Shown in pieces: positions 12,401 to 24,975 of a DNA stretch of 64,000 nucleotides. A model generated the notes under the pieces. The model was not told the DNA's origin. It made no database searches and was given only the letters and a program-made list of their open reading frames with translations. The translations under genes and the position numbers were made by a program. Numbering within the stretch: the first letter of the stretch is position 1; each line of letters begins with the position of its first letter. The stretch is taken from positions 26,874,758-26,938,757 of the forward strand of contig CM073323.1 of NCBI GenBank assembly GCA_037043015.1, in the 5' to 3' direction. Origin of the DNA: Bryum argenteum. Lineage: Eukaryota > Streptophyta > Bryopsida > Bryales > Bryaceae.

Positions 12401-14290
12401 AGGAGATGAGGACCCTCATCGGGGAAATGGCTAAGGCTTTTTCCGGAGAAGCACCCCCATCGGAGGTAGTTGAAAACCCTCCTACCCGGGTAGCATCCGA
12501 GTTTGTGGAGGCTGCCCGGGCAGAGGAAGAGGAGTCTGCCGACCCCGTAGCCATGGAGGAGCCCATTCCTCCACCCGTCCGCAGCCCGGAGAAGGTTCCG
12601 GCCGGGGCAAGCGTACTGCCACTCCTCCCCCAGGATACCCGCGAAGAGACAGAGGCGGCCAAGGGAGGGGTACATCCCGAGGAGGAGGCTACCCGGATAG
12701 AGGAGGACCTCAGTCGGGTGAGGGCTTCCTCACCAATCCCACCCGACCGGATAGTGGACCCCCTGGACGAGAGTCCTGCTCCCGCCCCAGAGGCCACAAT
12801 CCAACCAGGGGAAGAAGGGAAGACCGGCCTCCCTCCACCCGGGCAGGAGGTAGAAGCGCCCCAACCTCTCCGAGAACCGGAGGCAGTCCCCCTCTCAGGA
12901 CCTCCAGAGCCCGAGGGGTCCCCTGACACAACCCACGCCCCGGAAGCTACTCCCCTTATCCCCGAGGAGCTGGTGGAAGTCCCGGAGACTGGGGAGGTAT
13001 GTCCGGATACCTCGGCCCCCGCCCCTTCCGGAGACAGAGCTCGTGGACGGTGGGGAAGCTGACCCGACACTTGGCCAGGAGGGGGAGGAAGAAGAGATTA
13101 CCTCCCAACCCGGGCCGAAAGTGCAGGGAGACGGCACCTCCGCGACTGCCGAGGCGCTGTAACCGTCAGAAGGGAGGAGAATGACCAAGACTGAGGCAGC
13201 TGTGGGCGGATACCTCGGATCGAGATTTAGTTGTGCTTTTATTGCAGATAGGAGAATGACGGCGCTAGGCTGACTAGGGGTAGGATTTAGAAAGATTCCC
13301 TGGCGAGGAACTTTTGTCCTCTTCTGGGATGCCAGGGAGGACCTGCTACTTAGCCGAGGGGAGGATACCCCCTCGGGGTCTTTTTGTGCCTTTGCAATAC
13401 CCTAACTTCAGCGCAAGTACGCCTCTTTCTCAATTCCCTCGTGTGTGCGTGTGTTTGTGTGATTGTGTGTCCTTCTCCTTTTCCTGTCTTGTCTGCTGGG
13501 TCGGGATGTGTGCAGAGTTCAGAGGACCCTTGCTGTCCGGGCAAGAGGTACCGGTTCCGTCTTTGAACGGAGAGTAGTGAGGAGAGTAGAGAAGCTGACA
13601 GGAGAGGCGTGCGGCCGATAAACAGCACTTCTCACTGAGGGCACCGATTCGGCCCACCCGTGCAGCATTCAGGATTACGGCGGCCAGGAAGGGATTCCTG
13701 CCGCTTAACCGACTCCCGAGGCCGCACTCGGTTGAGTTCCCCCTGGATTGCTGAAGTCCGGGTAGGCTGGTTAGTGTTTAGGTGATAGTGGTGAACTCCG
13801 GGTCAGTCGCACCACCCCCAGTCCAGTAACCCGGAATCCACTACCCGGGTAGTGAGTTTTGATAACCGGACCATAGGAGAACCGGATACCAATCTTTGTG
13901 ACATGCGTGTGGATTTAGAGTCCGGGCGTAGAGGGAGGTATAAGGGAAGTTCCTAACAGGGTAAGGAGATAGAGAGTCTCGGCGACCTTTCCGGTCACGT
14001 TAATCAACGGGAGCAGTGGTCTAATCCCCCCGCTTACATAAATCCGGGAAAACCCCTCTGAGGTGAATACAGAGGCTAAACTAAACCAGCAAGACTAAAT
14101 TCCCTCCTTTCTCCTGTCCGGGTAGCTTTTCCAGGACAGGATATAGGGCACGGGGGTGATAGGACAGTACCCGGATAGCACAAATCCGGGTTAGCTAACT
14201 GGTGGAAATTGTGTTCTTGCACTTCACAGGATCTCCGTGGAACGAATACTCGGGTTCTTGTTTGGGAAACCTCTTTTACCGCGAAAAAGG
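9480..14290. mobile_element. GC-rich decayed retroelement-like segment nested in element 1
   Basis: Composition changes sharply to GC-rich DNA full of CCGGGT and CCCGGG words, unlike the AT-rich flanks. It holds a broken coiled-coil ORF on plus (10178-13062). The ORF order resembles the accessory region between pol and the 3' LTR of the Ty3 element at 18301-27710. I could not find direct terminal repeats or a target duplication, so borders are approximate and the class (non-autonomous LTR element or other) is an inference. Confidence 0.4.
10178..13062 (+). pseudogene. Broken retroelement accessory ORF with coiled coil
   Basis: Protein-like sequence runs from MAGERASRVRSKIIQAG (10178) through LKAIMESYLGRKRVGWGHIL (about 10620) to a Pro-rich linker and a long Gln/Glu-rich helical region (about 12000-12440). 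Keeping it open needs frame changes near 10340, 10480 and 10760. Two stops interrupt the last frame (TAA at 11332, TAG at 11908). The final open piece ends at 13062. The block containing APYVYH and the following coiled coil resemble in order the 24976-26481 ORF of the nested Ty3 element (GPFLSTYIMRY, then coiled coil). No enzyme motif is seen. Confidence 0.45.
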
Positions 14291-14439
14291 ATTATCCGGG
14301 CACGAATCGGAAAAGCACTTTACGACACCTCGGAACAATCGTCATGCATGCTAGCTTACACTGTGGAACTTCGTGAAAGACTGGCGACTGGATTTTTGGT
14401 GGAGTGACGTGTGAACCTTCTTCTGTGAAGTAGTTTGTC
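13063..14439. other. Gene-free 3' part of the GC-rich segment and leader of the transposase gene
   Basis: The sequence remains rich in CCGGGT words until about 14290, then returns to ordinary composition before the ATG at 14440. Only short ORFs without protein-like character are present. A TG/GT-rich run occurs near 13440-13480. Confidence 0.4.
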
Positions 14440-17400
14440 ATGGGAAACGCTAGGAATGGCGCGCGGCGACTTGGTGTCATCCGGCCTGGACCAGAAGCGA
14501 GGGTAGCAGCTGTTAAATGTGCAGAGGCTGAGCGGAGGGTTCGCGCTGAAGGTGCGCGGATTCGTCAAGCTAGGAGGCGTGAGAAACTGGCGGAATTGGG
14601 TGAGACTGGACAGGCGCTCTTACAGCCTAAGGAAGGTCAAGAGTTTGTTGTCTTGTCGGAGAGAGACGTCTCTAGAATTTCAAATAAGTGTGCAGCTTAT
14701 CTTACTGATGTTTTGAAGGATTGCCCGAATCCTGAGTCTATACGTTTAGTCTTGGAGAAGCTTCTGAATCATAACAATATTTGGCCGGTTTTACCTCCTT
14801 ATTACCCTAGGCCGTGTGAAGCACGAGCACAATACTCCTTTCTGGCGTCTTACATGACAGGGTTGAAGACGGTGAAGTCTGCTCATTCGAATCACCTTCT
14901 GGCCCGGAAATGAGCACTTCTGGACGCTGCTGTGAGCGAAGGTATTGATGGGCATCGAGCACTTTCTCGAGTGCTGAATGTTCATCCAAGGAATATCAGT
15001 GCTGCGTTAGAACGAAAGGACCAACTGCAGACAGCCTTCCATCACGGCCTTCTTCAGAGATCAAAGCACGCTGGTCTAAACCAATTCGTGAAAGACAAGG
15101 TTCAGGCGTGGTGGCACGAGCACACGCGTGTTAGTCCAAACAAGAAGGATGTAACACGAAAAAGACTTGGGAAGAAACTGTACGACGTGCATGCGACACA
15201 TTACTTGACAGATACTCAGGTTCTTTTCTACTGCTTTCTAGTCTAGGGTTTTAGTATTTCTTGGATGTGCTTTGTTGCAATGTTGTAGCTCTGGCGAGCA
15301 TGTTGTTTAAACGTGCTTGATTAGATTTGAGTTTACCTCTTGCCTTCGAAGCTCTGGTTTAAGGAAACCGTATAGCTTAGGGTTTTGAGTCTTAACAGAT
15401 TAAGATGCGACAACTGGATTGTACGTCGTTGGGTATCCATGTAATCTAGTTGCATCAATGAATACTCCTCTAGGTGCTACTTCAGGAGATGTGAAATTGG
15501 ATTAGTATTTTTGCTCACAGGGTAAGTGCTTTAAGTGCAGTATCCGATGTTTCTCCTGGTCGGTGCGAGTAGAATACTGATACACTGTACCTCTCAAGTA
15601 CCTTGTGTTGCACGTAATTGTATGTCTAACACAAGTTTGGTATTACTGCTGCATTATTAAGACACCTCTGTCCTTTCATAGTACTTTCTGAGAGGAGATG
15701 TGGTACTCTTGCTTCACTTACACAACTAAGGTGCTTGTTTATGACAAAGCTCTGGTACTTTCTACAAAGGTAAGTGAAATATGGGTATGCTCTCATGTAG
15801 TTTTTGTACAACGAAGTATTTCAGAGTACTTACTATGTATGATTAAAGTCTTTTAATCATACAACAATGGTTACTTAAATATTCTAAGTATTGAGTGATT
15901 GGTTTTGAGTTTGTAATCTAGTACGAGGAACTATGTACTTTGTACTATGTTCTAGCTAAAGTAGTACAAGTATATTCTTTTTGTAACGCAATGTAATTGT
16001 CTTGTACAGACCCAACTATTTATGGATTTCAGAGAAGCTCATCCGGAGTGCCGTATTAAACAGAGGGCATTTGAGTCTCTGAAACCGTGGTACGTGAAGG
16101 ATTTAAAAGATCAGAACTCATGTTGTTGCGTTTATCATGTAGAGATGGATATGATCAGAACTGGCTTGAATGCCCTCAGGTCTAGCACGTCAGAAATTCA
16201 CGGAGGTGGTGCTTGTCATTGCATATGTGATGTGTGTGGTGATGGCTCAGGGCAATGTCTAGCTCATAGCCATTGCTTTGACAGATTAACTTTGCTTTGG
16301 TTGGCATGTGTTTGTCCAAAAGGAGAACTTGACAAGTGGCATAGACTAGAATGCTTGATGGGTCGTTGTTCCCATTGTGGGGTGAAAAAGTTAGAGTTCT
16401 GCCCAGGTGAGCTATCTCTCTCTGATGAGAAGAAATTAAAGTGGAAGCGTTTTGAATATGTTACTGTTGGGGTGAATGAGCACACTGGTAATGACAAAAA
16501 GCGGATTTTTGAGGTTTTTAAGGAAACCTCACCAGGTGAGTTTGTGGCTCACTTGAAGTCCAGCGTAGGAACTTTTATAACGCACAATTTTGTGGCTAAC
16601 TGGCAAGATGGAGAATGTAGGAATATGATGAAGAATGTTCCTGAGAATGTGCTAATTAGTCATATAGACTTTGCCGAGAATTACACTTTTGCGATCCAGA
16701 ATGAAATTCAATCAATGCATTGGTTTTCATCTAGCATCACAATCTTAGTTCACATTACACTTTGTAGAATGCCCCCTAGTGTAGAAGGTGAAGAGGGTGA
16801 GATAGTGAAACACACCCACTATTACATATCGGATGATAAAAAACATGATACTCTATTTGTGCAACATTGTCTTCTCTTGCATTGGAACTGGCTACTGGCT
16901 ACAGGATACAGGCCAACAGAGCACTGGGTATACAGCGATGGGTGTGCAAGTCAATTCAAGGGGTCCAGGGCAATGTACTTTGTTGCTAGGTACCCCGGGC
17001 TCACTGGTTGCACCATACGATGGAACTACTTCGGTTCGGGCCATGGAAAAGGTTTGTGTTAACAACCTAGGTCTCTACTTTAGGTACTAGTTTAGTTACT
17101 ATTTGGTAGTATGAGTACCCGAATTACTGATGTGGTATATTTGGGAACAAAAAGTTTAGGCGTTGGTGCCAATTACTGTGTCTAGCTCTTATGGGTGTTT
17201 TGGCTTCCAATGTTTTGGCTTCATAGGCGAATGGGACGGAGCAGGGGCCGTGGTAAAGAGGGCGCTCCGAACGCACCAGCTGCAACATCCTGAGGACGAG
17301 TTAGCAAACGCCTTTCAATGCGTTGAGTTTCTGAAGTCGAGGTTTTCAGAGCGTGTGCCCAGCTCATATAACAATTCGAGAGAGTCGCCTATCTCTCGGG

Positions 17401-18101
17401 AATTTTGGCACATCAGTGTGGACGACGTTGACAGATCTCATTCCTGGTCTTGTAGAACCATACCAGGATCAAGGCAATTTCACTCAGTTATGGCGTCATC
17501 CAAATCTGATCCGACTCTTCTTCTGGTCCGAGACTTGGCGTGTTTCTGTGCTCCTTGCATAAACCAAGATTGGGCAAGGTGCGAGCAAAAGTCACACGTA
17601 GCACCACCACGTGTGGTGCGTTTGAGACCGTACGATACTTCAGCCGTGCAGACTCAAATCGAAGAGAACAACGACTCTTTGAACTGGCATCACGGTGGAG
17701 TTGACAACGACCACGCGGATCTGTGTCAAGTTGGTGACAACTTTATGGTACCTGCCGCTGCAGATAACGATGAAGGAGTTGAATGGTATATTCTTCAATG
17801 TACAAAAGCGAAGTATCAGGTGGAGACAGATTTTGTTTGCCCATGGGGTACCGCATTCAAAAGAGGTGACTTTGCCATTGCGGGATTTTATTATCAGAAA
17901 TCTGGTACAGGTAGCGATACTTATGTGTTGCTCCATGCCTCAGAAGTGGCCTATGTTGAGCCTTATTTAGTGAGAGCATGTAAGTTCCCGATGGTACTCG
18001 CTCCCCATACCGTCTCTGGTAATACGGCTGTGTATAAGTTGACTCCAGATGGATTAGCTGTGATCAAATCAGCTCTTGTAGACTGGTTTGAGAATGAATG
18101 A
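14440..18101 (+). pseudogene. Putative DDE-type transposase gene of element 1 (three exons, one in-frame stop)
   Basis: Exons 14440-15219, 16010-17051 and 17227-18101 join in phase with GT-AG introns to give about 898 codons. Codon 158 is TGA (14911-14913); the frame continues with protein-like sequence (ALLDAAVSEGIDGHRALSRV). The N-terminus is basic and helical. The middle has Cys/His clusters (CHCICDVCGDG, CSHCG). The C-terminal half has a transposase-like core: HIDFAENY, then VYSDGCASQFKGS, then NYFGSGHGKG and, across the last intron, EWDGAGAVVKRA. The acidic residues in these blocks are the likely DDE/D catalytic set. Similar proteins occur in repeat families of plants and invertebrates, but I cannot name the superfamily. 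A single TGA could be a recent nonsense change (CGA to TGA). Confidence 0.7.
15220..16009. other. First intron of the transposase gene, GTAC-rich
   Basis: The intron starts GTTCTTTTC after CAG and ends TTGTACAG before ACC. The half from 15541 contains twelve GTAC tetramers in 470 bases, where chance would give about two. Confidence 0.75.
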
Positions 18102-18295
18102 TACAATCTAGTAGTATTTAGTAGACAAATGGTAATGCCGTAACTTTCCTTCTATGTATCTATTGGTGCATATCCTTGCGGTATAAAGGACTTGGGAGTA
18201 TTGACATGTTACTTGGAAAGGGTTGGTGGATGGATCCTTATGTCTATTCTTTAGATATTGATGTGGTTAGCAATGGCATGAGGTTTTAATCAGGA

Positions 18296-18300
18296 GGGGC
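18296..18300. repeat. Target-site duplication of the nested Ty3 element (left)
   Basis: GGGGC here is repeated at 27711-27715 directly after the 3' LTR. Confidence 0.9.
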
Positions 18301-19071
18301 TGTTACCCGATGACGTCAGTCGGGTAACCACGGCGGCCCATGCGGGAGCAGCAGCGGCAACAGGGATAGCGCAGCATTTTCGGCGGAGGCACCAACAGTT
18401 AGCTGCAGATGCCTCCGCAGTCGATTGCGGCACCGTTCGGTGCCAGGGCTATCCACGGCAGCCGTAGTATAAAAGGCAGTGAAAAATAGGAGAGAGCACT
18501 CGTTTTTTGGTAGTCACCGTAGAAGCATAGTTCGACGTACACTGAGTAGACACACACTCATATGTATTTTGATCGGATGTTTGGAATATGAAGGCCAAGA
18601 GCCGCAGCTTTTCTCTCCAATGTCTGTGTACTGAATCTCTTTCTCTCCCTTTCGTCTACCCGGCCTGCTGTCAAGGATGGCAATAGTCAGCCTTGAATAA
18701 ACCCTAATATTCCTCTTGGATTGTATGTTTCTATCCTCGGTTACAGCTGTGTCTCCGCGGTTTTCCTTGCTTACATCGTTGGATCTCGAGAGAGGCGATC
18801 CGGCCTCGGTAGAAAACCCGCACCGAGCCTCGGACTTACACTCCCGAGCTACGAGGATACCGGGCCAACACCCTCTTCCCCTCGGTATCCGTGGTCACCG
18901 GGGCCTCGATCCTCTCCGGACCTTAGGCCGGTATCACCAAAGTCAACTCTTCCTCTCCCTGGCCGAAACTGGTCAGGGTCAAGACTTCGATCGCACCTAA
19001 AACTCACCAAAAACGTTATCTTGGTGCCGTGAGCTCGTAAAGCATTCCATCCTCGATAACCCATGACAACA
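18301..19071 (+). repeat. 5' LTR of the Ty3 element
   Basis: Starts TGTTACCCGATGACG and ends ACAACA. It differs from the 3' LTR by scattered substitutions and small indels, so the insertion is not recent. Confidence 0.92.
18467..18475 (+). promoter_or_regulatory. LTR TATA box
   Basis: GTAGTATAAAAGGCAG lies in the 5' LTR and has a counterpart GTAGTATAAAAAGCG in the 3' LTR near 27097. It is likely the promoter of the genomic RNA. Confidence 0.65.
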
Positions 19072-19145
19072 TTTTGGCGACCATGCTGGGGATGGAATGT
19101 TGAGTCAGACCGAAGAATAAGAAAAAAGACACCGAACAGGGCAAC

Positions 19146-20110
19146 ATGCCTCCACGAAAAGCAACCGAGAAAAATGCGGAACCTGAAGAGGCCGCACCCC
19201 AAGATGACCAAGATACCACAAGAGAATTGCTCCAAGTGGATGAAACAACAAATGACTGACTTGGCGGCAAAAAACGACGCCACCAATGCAAAGATAGAAT
19301 TACTAAACGCACACTATCTCCAAGGGGTGGGAACCTCAACAACTGTTCCCCCCATGGTTACCTTGGCCGGACCATCACAGCTACCACCGATGGATCCAGC
19401 CATGGCCGCTTCTATGGCGTTTAGAGAAAGAGATAGGCTCATCAAGTTGCCAAAGATACCGTACCCAGTCTTTGATGACTCCGGCGACCCTGACTGGCAC
19501 ATACGTCGATTTAAGGTGATAGCGCGGACCAACGGTGTCACCAAAGCACAAGACTTGCAGAATATCTTCGGAACCACGCTCCAAGGCAACCACATCAATT
19601 GGTACATAGATTTCGAAACCGAGCATTTGTTACCAATATGGGATGAAATGGAGCGTAGCTTCTTACAAAAATTCCGAAAACTAAAAACGAGCTCGGAAAT
19701 ACTTCGAGCTTTAGGAAACATCTGAGAAGAAAGAAGCGAACCCGTGGACAAGTTTTTATGATGATTCAAGCGGTGGCCGACAAACTACCAACGGCCCGAG
19801 GAAGACTACTTATGCGAATGGTTCAAAAAGGGCCTCGCTACGTGGATACAACAAGGCATCATTATCCGCGGTGTTAAAACATTGCAGGACATACTCACCG
19901 CCAACGATATCGTTGAGGAATTGGGCGTCATCGACAAAACACCGACACCGTTGCTTCCACCGCCAACACCAAGGATACCTGTTCGGGCGACAACATCACC
20001 ATGTACTACTTGCGGTAAACTACACATGCGGGACGCTGTTGGTTTTCCAACACACCCACTAAAGCAGAAGATATCCGCCCACGCGAACTAAGACAAAGCA
20101 TCCATGTACC
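19146..20110 (+). pseudogene. Ty3 gag, frameshifted
   Basis: The ATG at 19146 opens MPPRKATEKN; the frame breaks near 19245. An adjacent frame then carries the capsid-like region (IPYPVFDDSGDPDWHIRRF, WDEMERSFLQKFRKL) to a stop at 19723. Further gag-like sequence continues in other frames (WFKKGLATWIQQGI; a knuckle-like CTTCGKLHMRD). There are at least three frame breaks, so no full-length Gag can be made. Confidence 0.7.
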
Positions 20111-20674
20111 CGAGAAGAAGTTGATGTGGGACGCGTTCCAACCTGGCGGAAACGATGGATGCCGGGAATGCGGATCCTTGCACCACCGACGAGGGCCCGG
20201 TGCCGGTGTTGAAACAACGCCCAGGCCAACACACGGCTACCGCGGAAACCTGTGCACAAAACCGGCAAAGACCAAGCCAATACAGCAATGTAAGAGGGGA
20301 GTTACACTTCATCAAGTCCACGGCACTAACGTGGCTACCATAAGCACCGCCGCGGTAACCACAAGATCAAAAGCTACCTTAGATACCGATAAACATGTCA
20401 TAGAACACCGCAAGCCTTTCGCAGAACGGCATTGGGAAAGGTTAAACACCGGACGCAAATTCAAACCGACCGAAAAAACGGTAGTCCTGCACTGCAACGG
20501 GTATTGGAAAAAAACCGATGTACGATTACGTTAATCGATCCGTTGAAAATTAGCCCGGAATTGCAAACATACCGCAAAATATGCACAAAATCACAATCGC
20601 GCGCCACGACAACCGTAGAGATTAATGCGACAACCATAGACACCGATGTCGCATTGTCATACATGTCCGATTAG

Positions 20675-20895
20675 GACAAAGACCAATTGGCCAATGTGTT
20701 AGTTGATGGAGGCTCCGGAGTCAACGTTATCAAGAATCACCTACGACAACGGCTAGGATCGCCACACCCAACAACAAAACCGAGTTCGTCTTAAGAATGG
20801 CAAATGATGCTCGGTGACTCCATTGGGGATATCGGCCCACCGTAGCCATCACTACTCACGGAATCTCTACACCGGCAACCTTTGTTGTCATCGAC
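20675..20895 (+). pseudogene. Ty3 aspartic protease remnant
   Basis: After an in-frame TAG at 20672 the sequence reads DKDQLANVLVDGGSGVNVI, an aspartic protease active-site motif. Frame breaks follow before the conserved ILGRPWL, which lies at the start of the pol ORF. Confidence 0.6.
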
Positions 20896-23730
20896 ATGCC
20901 GGATAGTAGCAATTTCCCTATGATTTTGGGCCGACCTTGGTTAAGAGACATGAATGCAATCCATGATTGGGCAAGAAATCAAATCAGAATCCGAAGATAC
21001 GGGAAGACCATGATTATTCCCGTGGACAGCTGCATCACTAGAGAAAAAGTCAAACAAATTAGGAATCAAGCTGGTACAGCCTGGGGGCGAGGTCTTACGC
21101 AAGAGCAAGAAGCCTTGGTGTTCCACGCCGACCCAGATCTGATCCCACTAGCGGAGATTCACTTGGCCAGCGTGGTCTCAGAAGAAGATACCCTCGATAT
21201 TCCCCACAGGTTCACCACCGAAGTTTCCGAAACAGTCCTCATTGATAAAACCTCGGCAACCGAAGCTTTAAGTGAAAAAGTAGTAACCGGGTGGACAAAT
21301 GGTTCCACAGAACAGGTACAATTGGTCAACCTTGGCACCGAAAACAAACCAAAGCATGTCAAAATCAACGCCGACGCACCGCATGATATCAAACAGGCAA
21401 CCATAGCTCTCTTCAAAGAATACCAGGATATTTTTGCCTGGACGCACGAAGACTTGAAAGGGATACCAAGGACAATAGCCGAACACACTATCGATCTGGT
21501 ACCAAATGCTCACCCAGTACAACAACGCAGGTACCGCATGAATCCAAACTACGCAGCCAGAGTCAAAGCAGAGCTGGACAAACTGCTCGATGCCAAGTTC
21601 ATATCACCGGTAGACTCGGCACCATGGCTGTCCCCGATGGTCATCATTCCTAAAAAGAATGGCGCCTTGCGAATCTGTGTGGATTTTCGTAAACTCAATG
21701 CGGCAACCAAAAAGGATCACTATCCTTTACCTTACATGGAAGAAATCATTGACGAAGTAGCAGGACATGAGATGTACTCATTTCTAGATTGTTTTTCCGG
21801 ATATTATCAAGTCGCCATGGCAGAACAAGACAAGAGCAAAACCGCGTTTTCCACGGAGTGGGGTCCTTACCAATTCGAAAGAATGCCGTTTGGAGCAAAA
21901 AACACACCCATGACATTTCAACGTGTCATGGAGTTGATTTTTCGTCCCTACTTGAAGAAATTTTTCCGCATATACCTAGATGACGGCACAGTGTACGGGC
22001 GTATGCAAGACCATGTTAGCCAATTAAGACAAATCTTTCAAGCATGCAGGGAAAACGGGGTAAGCCTAAATGCCGACAAATGCATGTTTCTATTCTTCGC
22101 AGGAGTCATCTTAGGTTATATTGTTTGCAAATATGGCAAACTTCCCGACCCCTCCAAGATCCAAGATATCCTGGACATGACTCCATCTAAAGATCAAAAT
22201 GGCGTCCAAAGATTGCTTGGCATCTCACAGTTCAACCGAATGTACATTGAAAAGCTAGCACACCTGACGGCACCGATAGCTGCCTTAAACCGTGCCGGGT
22301 ATTCCTACCCCCGAGACTGGACCCCGGCAACCCAGACAGCGTTGGATAAAATAAAGCAAGCATATTCACAGGCGCCAATACTATTGGCACCTAATTGGGA
22401 CAAACCGTTCCACGTCCACACAGATGCCTCCAAGATCGCCGTGGGGGTTATGTTGGCACAAAATGTCAGCGGCAAACACGATCAACCGGTGGCCTACGCT
22501 AGCAGGTTGCTAAACCAAGCAAAACGAAATTATTCAACCACGGAGAGAGAAGCCTTAGCGATGGTCTACGCAGTCAAGAAATTCCGACATTACTTGTTGG
22601 GAAACAAGTTCAGATTCATGGTGGATCATCATAGTCTGTCTTACTTGGTGAACCAACCATTGATCACCGGAAGAGTCGCTCGGTGGATCATGATTCTCAT
22701 GGAATATGACTTCGAAGTGGTCTTTGTGCCAGGGAAACGCCACATCGTGGCAGATTACCTTTCCCGAGACACCAATGCTACCGAAGAAGGCATAGACGAC
22801 TCGTTTAATGAGCCATATATACAAGCTGCGTTAGTACAGACCACCATGGATACCGCGGAAACTCCAGCCGACTACAGACAGGACATCATGGCTTACTTGG
22901 ATCAAGGAATCATACCCAATGGACTAACAGGCAGCCAAAAAATCAACTTTGTGAGAACCACGCTACCATGCACCGTGGTTGACGGCAGATTATACCGAAA
23001 AGGCGCAGATTTGGAAGTTAGGCTCTGTGTACCCACCAGAGACCAACAACAGATCCTCGATAGCCTCCACGCAGGCCCCGCTAGCGGACATCAGGGACCA
23101 GATACCACAGTACAGAAAATACTGGCTGCTAAATATTGGTGGCCAACGTTACATAAGGATGTCCTCGCATACATTAAACAGTGTCACGTATGCCAAACAG
23201 CAACCACAAACTTTCAGCATCAAGGCAAAGTACCGCTCAAATCAATACCACCGTTGGGACCTTTTCAACGATGGGGGCTTGATTTTGTCGGACCAATTAA
23301 ACCAACCTCAAAGCAAGGATACAAGTATATTTTGGTAGCCACGGATTACACTACCAAATGGGTAGAGGCCAAACCACTGCGCAGCAATACTGCAATGGTA
23401 ACAGCCACTTTCCTCTATGAAAACATAATTACTCGCTTTGGATGCCCCTTGGAAATCATCTCCGATCAAGGTACCAATTTTGTCAACGCAGTCATCGAAG
23501 ACCTCATGGACAACCATATCATCAAACACAGGACAAGTACGGTCTATTATCCTCAAGGAAATGGACAGGCAGAATCCACCAACAAGACCATTTTAAACAT
23601 GCTACGCAAATTTGTATTGGCAAACCAAGGTGACTGGGATGACTGTCTACCCGCAGCACTGTGGGCCTACAGGGTGGCCACAAAAGCAGCCACCCAGTAC
23701 AGCCCCTTCGAATTAGTTTATGGAGTGTAG
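20896..23730 (+). CDS. Ty3 pol: protease end, reverse transcriptase, RNase H, integrase
   Basis: The ORF has 944 codons. It begins with the protease tail (MILGRPWL). Reverse transcriptase spans about residues 200-390, with [18 protein letters not shown], the [12 protein letters not shown] block and the catalytic YLDD at about 360. RNase H follows (HTDAS near 508, then [12 protein letters not shown]). The integrase zinc module is H...H...CHVCQ (about 730-770). The integrase core has LDFVGP (about 794), ISDQGTNF (about 854) and QGNGQAES (about 890), giving the D,D,E triad. It stops after FELVYGV; the normal chromodomain-side tail is out of frame downstream. Confidence 0.93.
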   Translation: MPDSSNFPMILGRPWLRDMNAIHDWARNQIRIRRYGKTMIIPVDSCITREKVKQIRNQAGTAWGRGLTQEQEALVFHADPDLIPLAEIHLASVVSEEDTLDIPHRFTTEVSETVLIDKTSATEALSEKVVTGWTNGSTEQVQLVNLGTENKPKHVKINADAPHDIKQATIALFKEYQDIFAWTHEDLKGIPRTIAEHTIDLVPNAHPVQQRRYRMNPNYAARVKAELDKLLDAKFISPVDSAPWLSPMVIIPKKNGALRICVDFRKLNAATKKDHYPLPYMEEIIDEVAGHEMYSFLDCFSGYYQVAMAEQDKSKTAFSTEWGPYQFERMPFGAKNTPMTFQRVMELIFRPYLKKFFRIYLDDGTVYGRMQDHVSQLRQIFQACRENGVSLNADKCMFLFFAGVILGYIVCKYGKLPDPSKIQDILDMTPSKDQNGVQRLLGISQFNRMYIEKLAHLTAPIAALNRAGYSYPRDWTPATQTALDKIKQAYSQAPILLAPNWDKPFHVHTDASKIAVGVMLAQNVSGKHDQPVAYASRLLNQAKRNYSTTEREALAMVYAVKKFRHYLLGNKFRFMVDHHSLSYLVNQPLITGRVARWIMILMEYDFEVVFVPGKRHIVADYLSRDTNATEEGIDDSFNEPYIQAALVQTTMDTAETPADYRQDIMAYLDQGIIPNGLTGSQKINFVRTTLPCTVVDGRLYRKGADLEVRLCVPTRDQQQILDSLHAGPASGHQGPDTTVQKILAAKYWWPTLHKDVLAYIKQCHVCQTATTNFQHQGKVPLKSIPPLGPFQRWGLDFVGPIKPTSKQGYKYILVATDYTTKWVEAKPLRSNTAMVTATFLYENIITRFGCPLEIISDQGTNFVNAVIEDLMDNHIIKHRTSTVYYPQGNGQAESTNKTILNMLRKFVLANQGDWDDCLPAALWAYRVATKAATQYSPFELVYGV

Positions 23731-23867
23731 CCGCTGTTGCCGACAGAATACATCATACCAACCTTCCAATCCATACAACCACGAGACTATCAGCCTCACC
23801 GCGTCTTGGCAGCCCGTGTACAGGACCTACACAGGCTCGAGGAATTCCGTGGAGAGGCCAGGCTTAA

Positions 23868-24836
23868 ATGCTTAATATACTACGGAGACAAGCACTGAGC
23901 GCAAGGTACTTTCAGGGCACAAAACCTCCTCGCATATTCCAAAAAGGAGATCGGGTACTATGGTGTCCAAGAGACCCAAAAATTAGAAAATCCAAATTAG
24001 GGACAATTTGGCACGGGCCTTACAGGGTACAATTAGTATTGCCAAACAATACAGTTCTTTTGGTTAACAATGACAACTATGATAGCCAGGCCACCATTGT
24101 TAACGCAGCAAAATTAAAAAGTTATCATTCCAACACCCCGAACCAACAGCCAACGGTGAGTTTGGGTCAACTACAAAATTTACTGGCCACGGAAGCCAAA
24201 GGGCAAAAATCGCAGCAGGACATCGAGGACCCCGAGGAGGCCAAAGATACCGCAGATAACACAGTTACCCAAGGGGCAAACCTGCCTATTATTTATTTAA
24301 ATCACGTCCAAGTCGTCTTTTTGGACACCCAAAAAATCTCATGCGGTAATCATCACATAGACACCGAGGATATTGATGCCCAAGGAAGAGACCTTCTCGA
24401 GGGGCCTACGCTAGATCACAGGTACCTTCACAGGCCATCAACCGCCGCCGAAATGGCCTTTGGCCGATTGGCACTGACAGTCTTAACTCCCACTCAGCCG
24501 CCTTTCCCTCCCACTACCGCGGTAACCGAGGACAACAAAAGGCCGTTGGAGTCTCTCTGTCCTCATTTGCAGCCTCACACAACGCCTCTCTGTCTCACAG
24601 CTCGAGCTCCCTCGCCGCGCCGTTGCTTTTCATCATTCTCTTCCTTGCAGATTGCGCCACACATTCCACACACACGGTGTTTTTCCACGGTTTCCATGGC
24701 TTCTCGTAATTTGACTCCAGTAAAACCGGCCGCAGGCGCCCTTCTTCATGCCGAGGCACCTCCTCGATTGGCGAGCGAGGATCGATGGTGTGTGGACGCA
24801 AAAACACAGGGCTTCACCGATTTTGGGAGGACATGA
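23868..24836 (+). pseudogene. Ty3 integrase C-terminal part, separated by frame breaks
   Basis: The open frame contains FQKGDRVLWCPRD and KLGTIWHGPYRVQLVL, typical of the integrase C-terminal region. It is detached from pol by a TAG at 23728 and a further break near 23880. The downstream half is low-complexity Thr/Pro-rich and may be non-coding. Confidence 0.65.
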
Positions 24837-24975
24837 AAACATGGAAGCTCAATGTTAACCACTGCAGGCAATTCGTGGAGACTATGAAGCCTCAGAGCTG
24901 TGGAGGAACTTACCCAACCGCTACCGTGGATGGCGTGGAAGTTCACTTCTCTGCAGCCTATCTCTACCACCCGAT

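Noticed and set aside
9511..13188. Long minus-strand and alternative-frame ORFs in the GC-rich segment
   Set aside because: High GC removes stops in all frames. They lack consistent protein character, while the plus frame shows coiled-coil and conserved-looking blocks.
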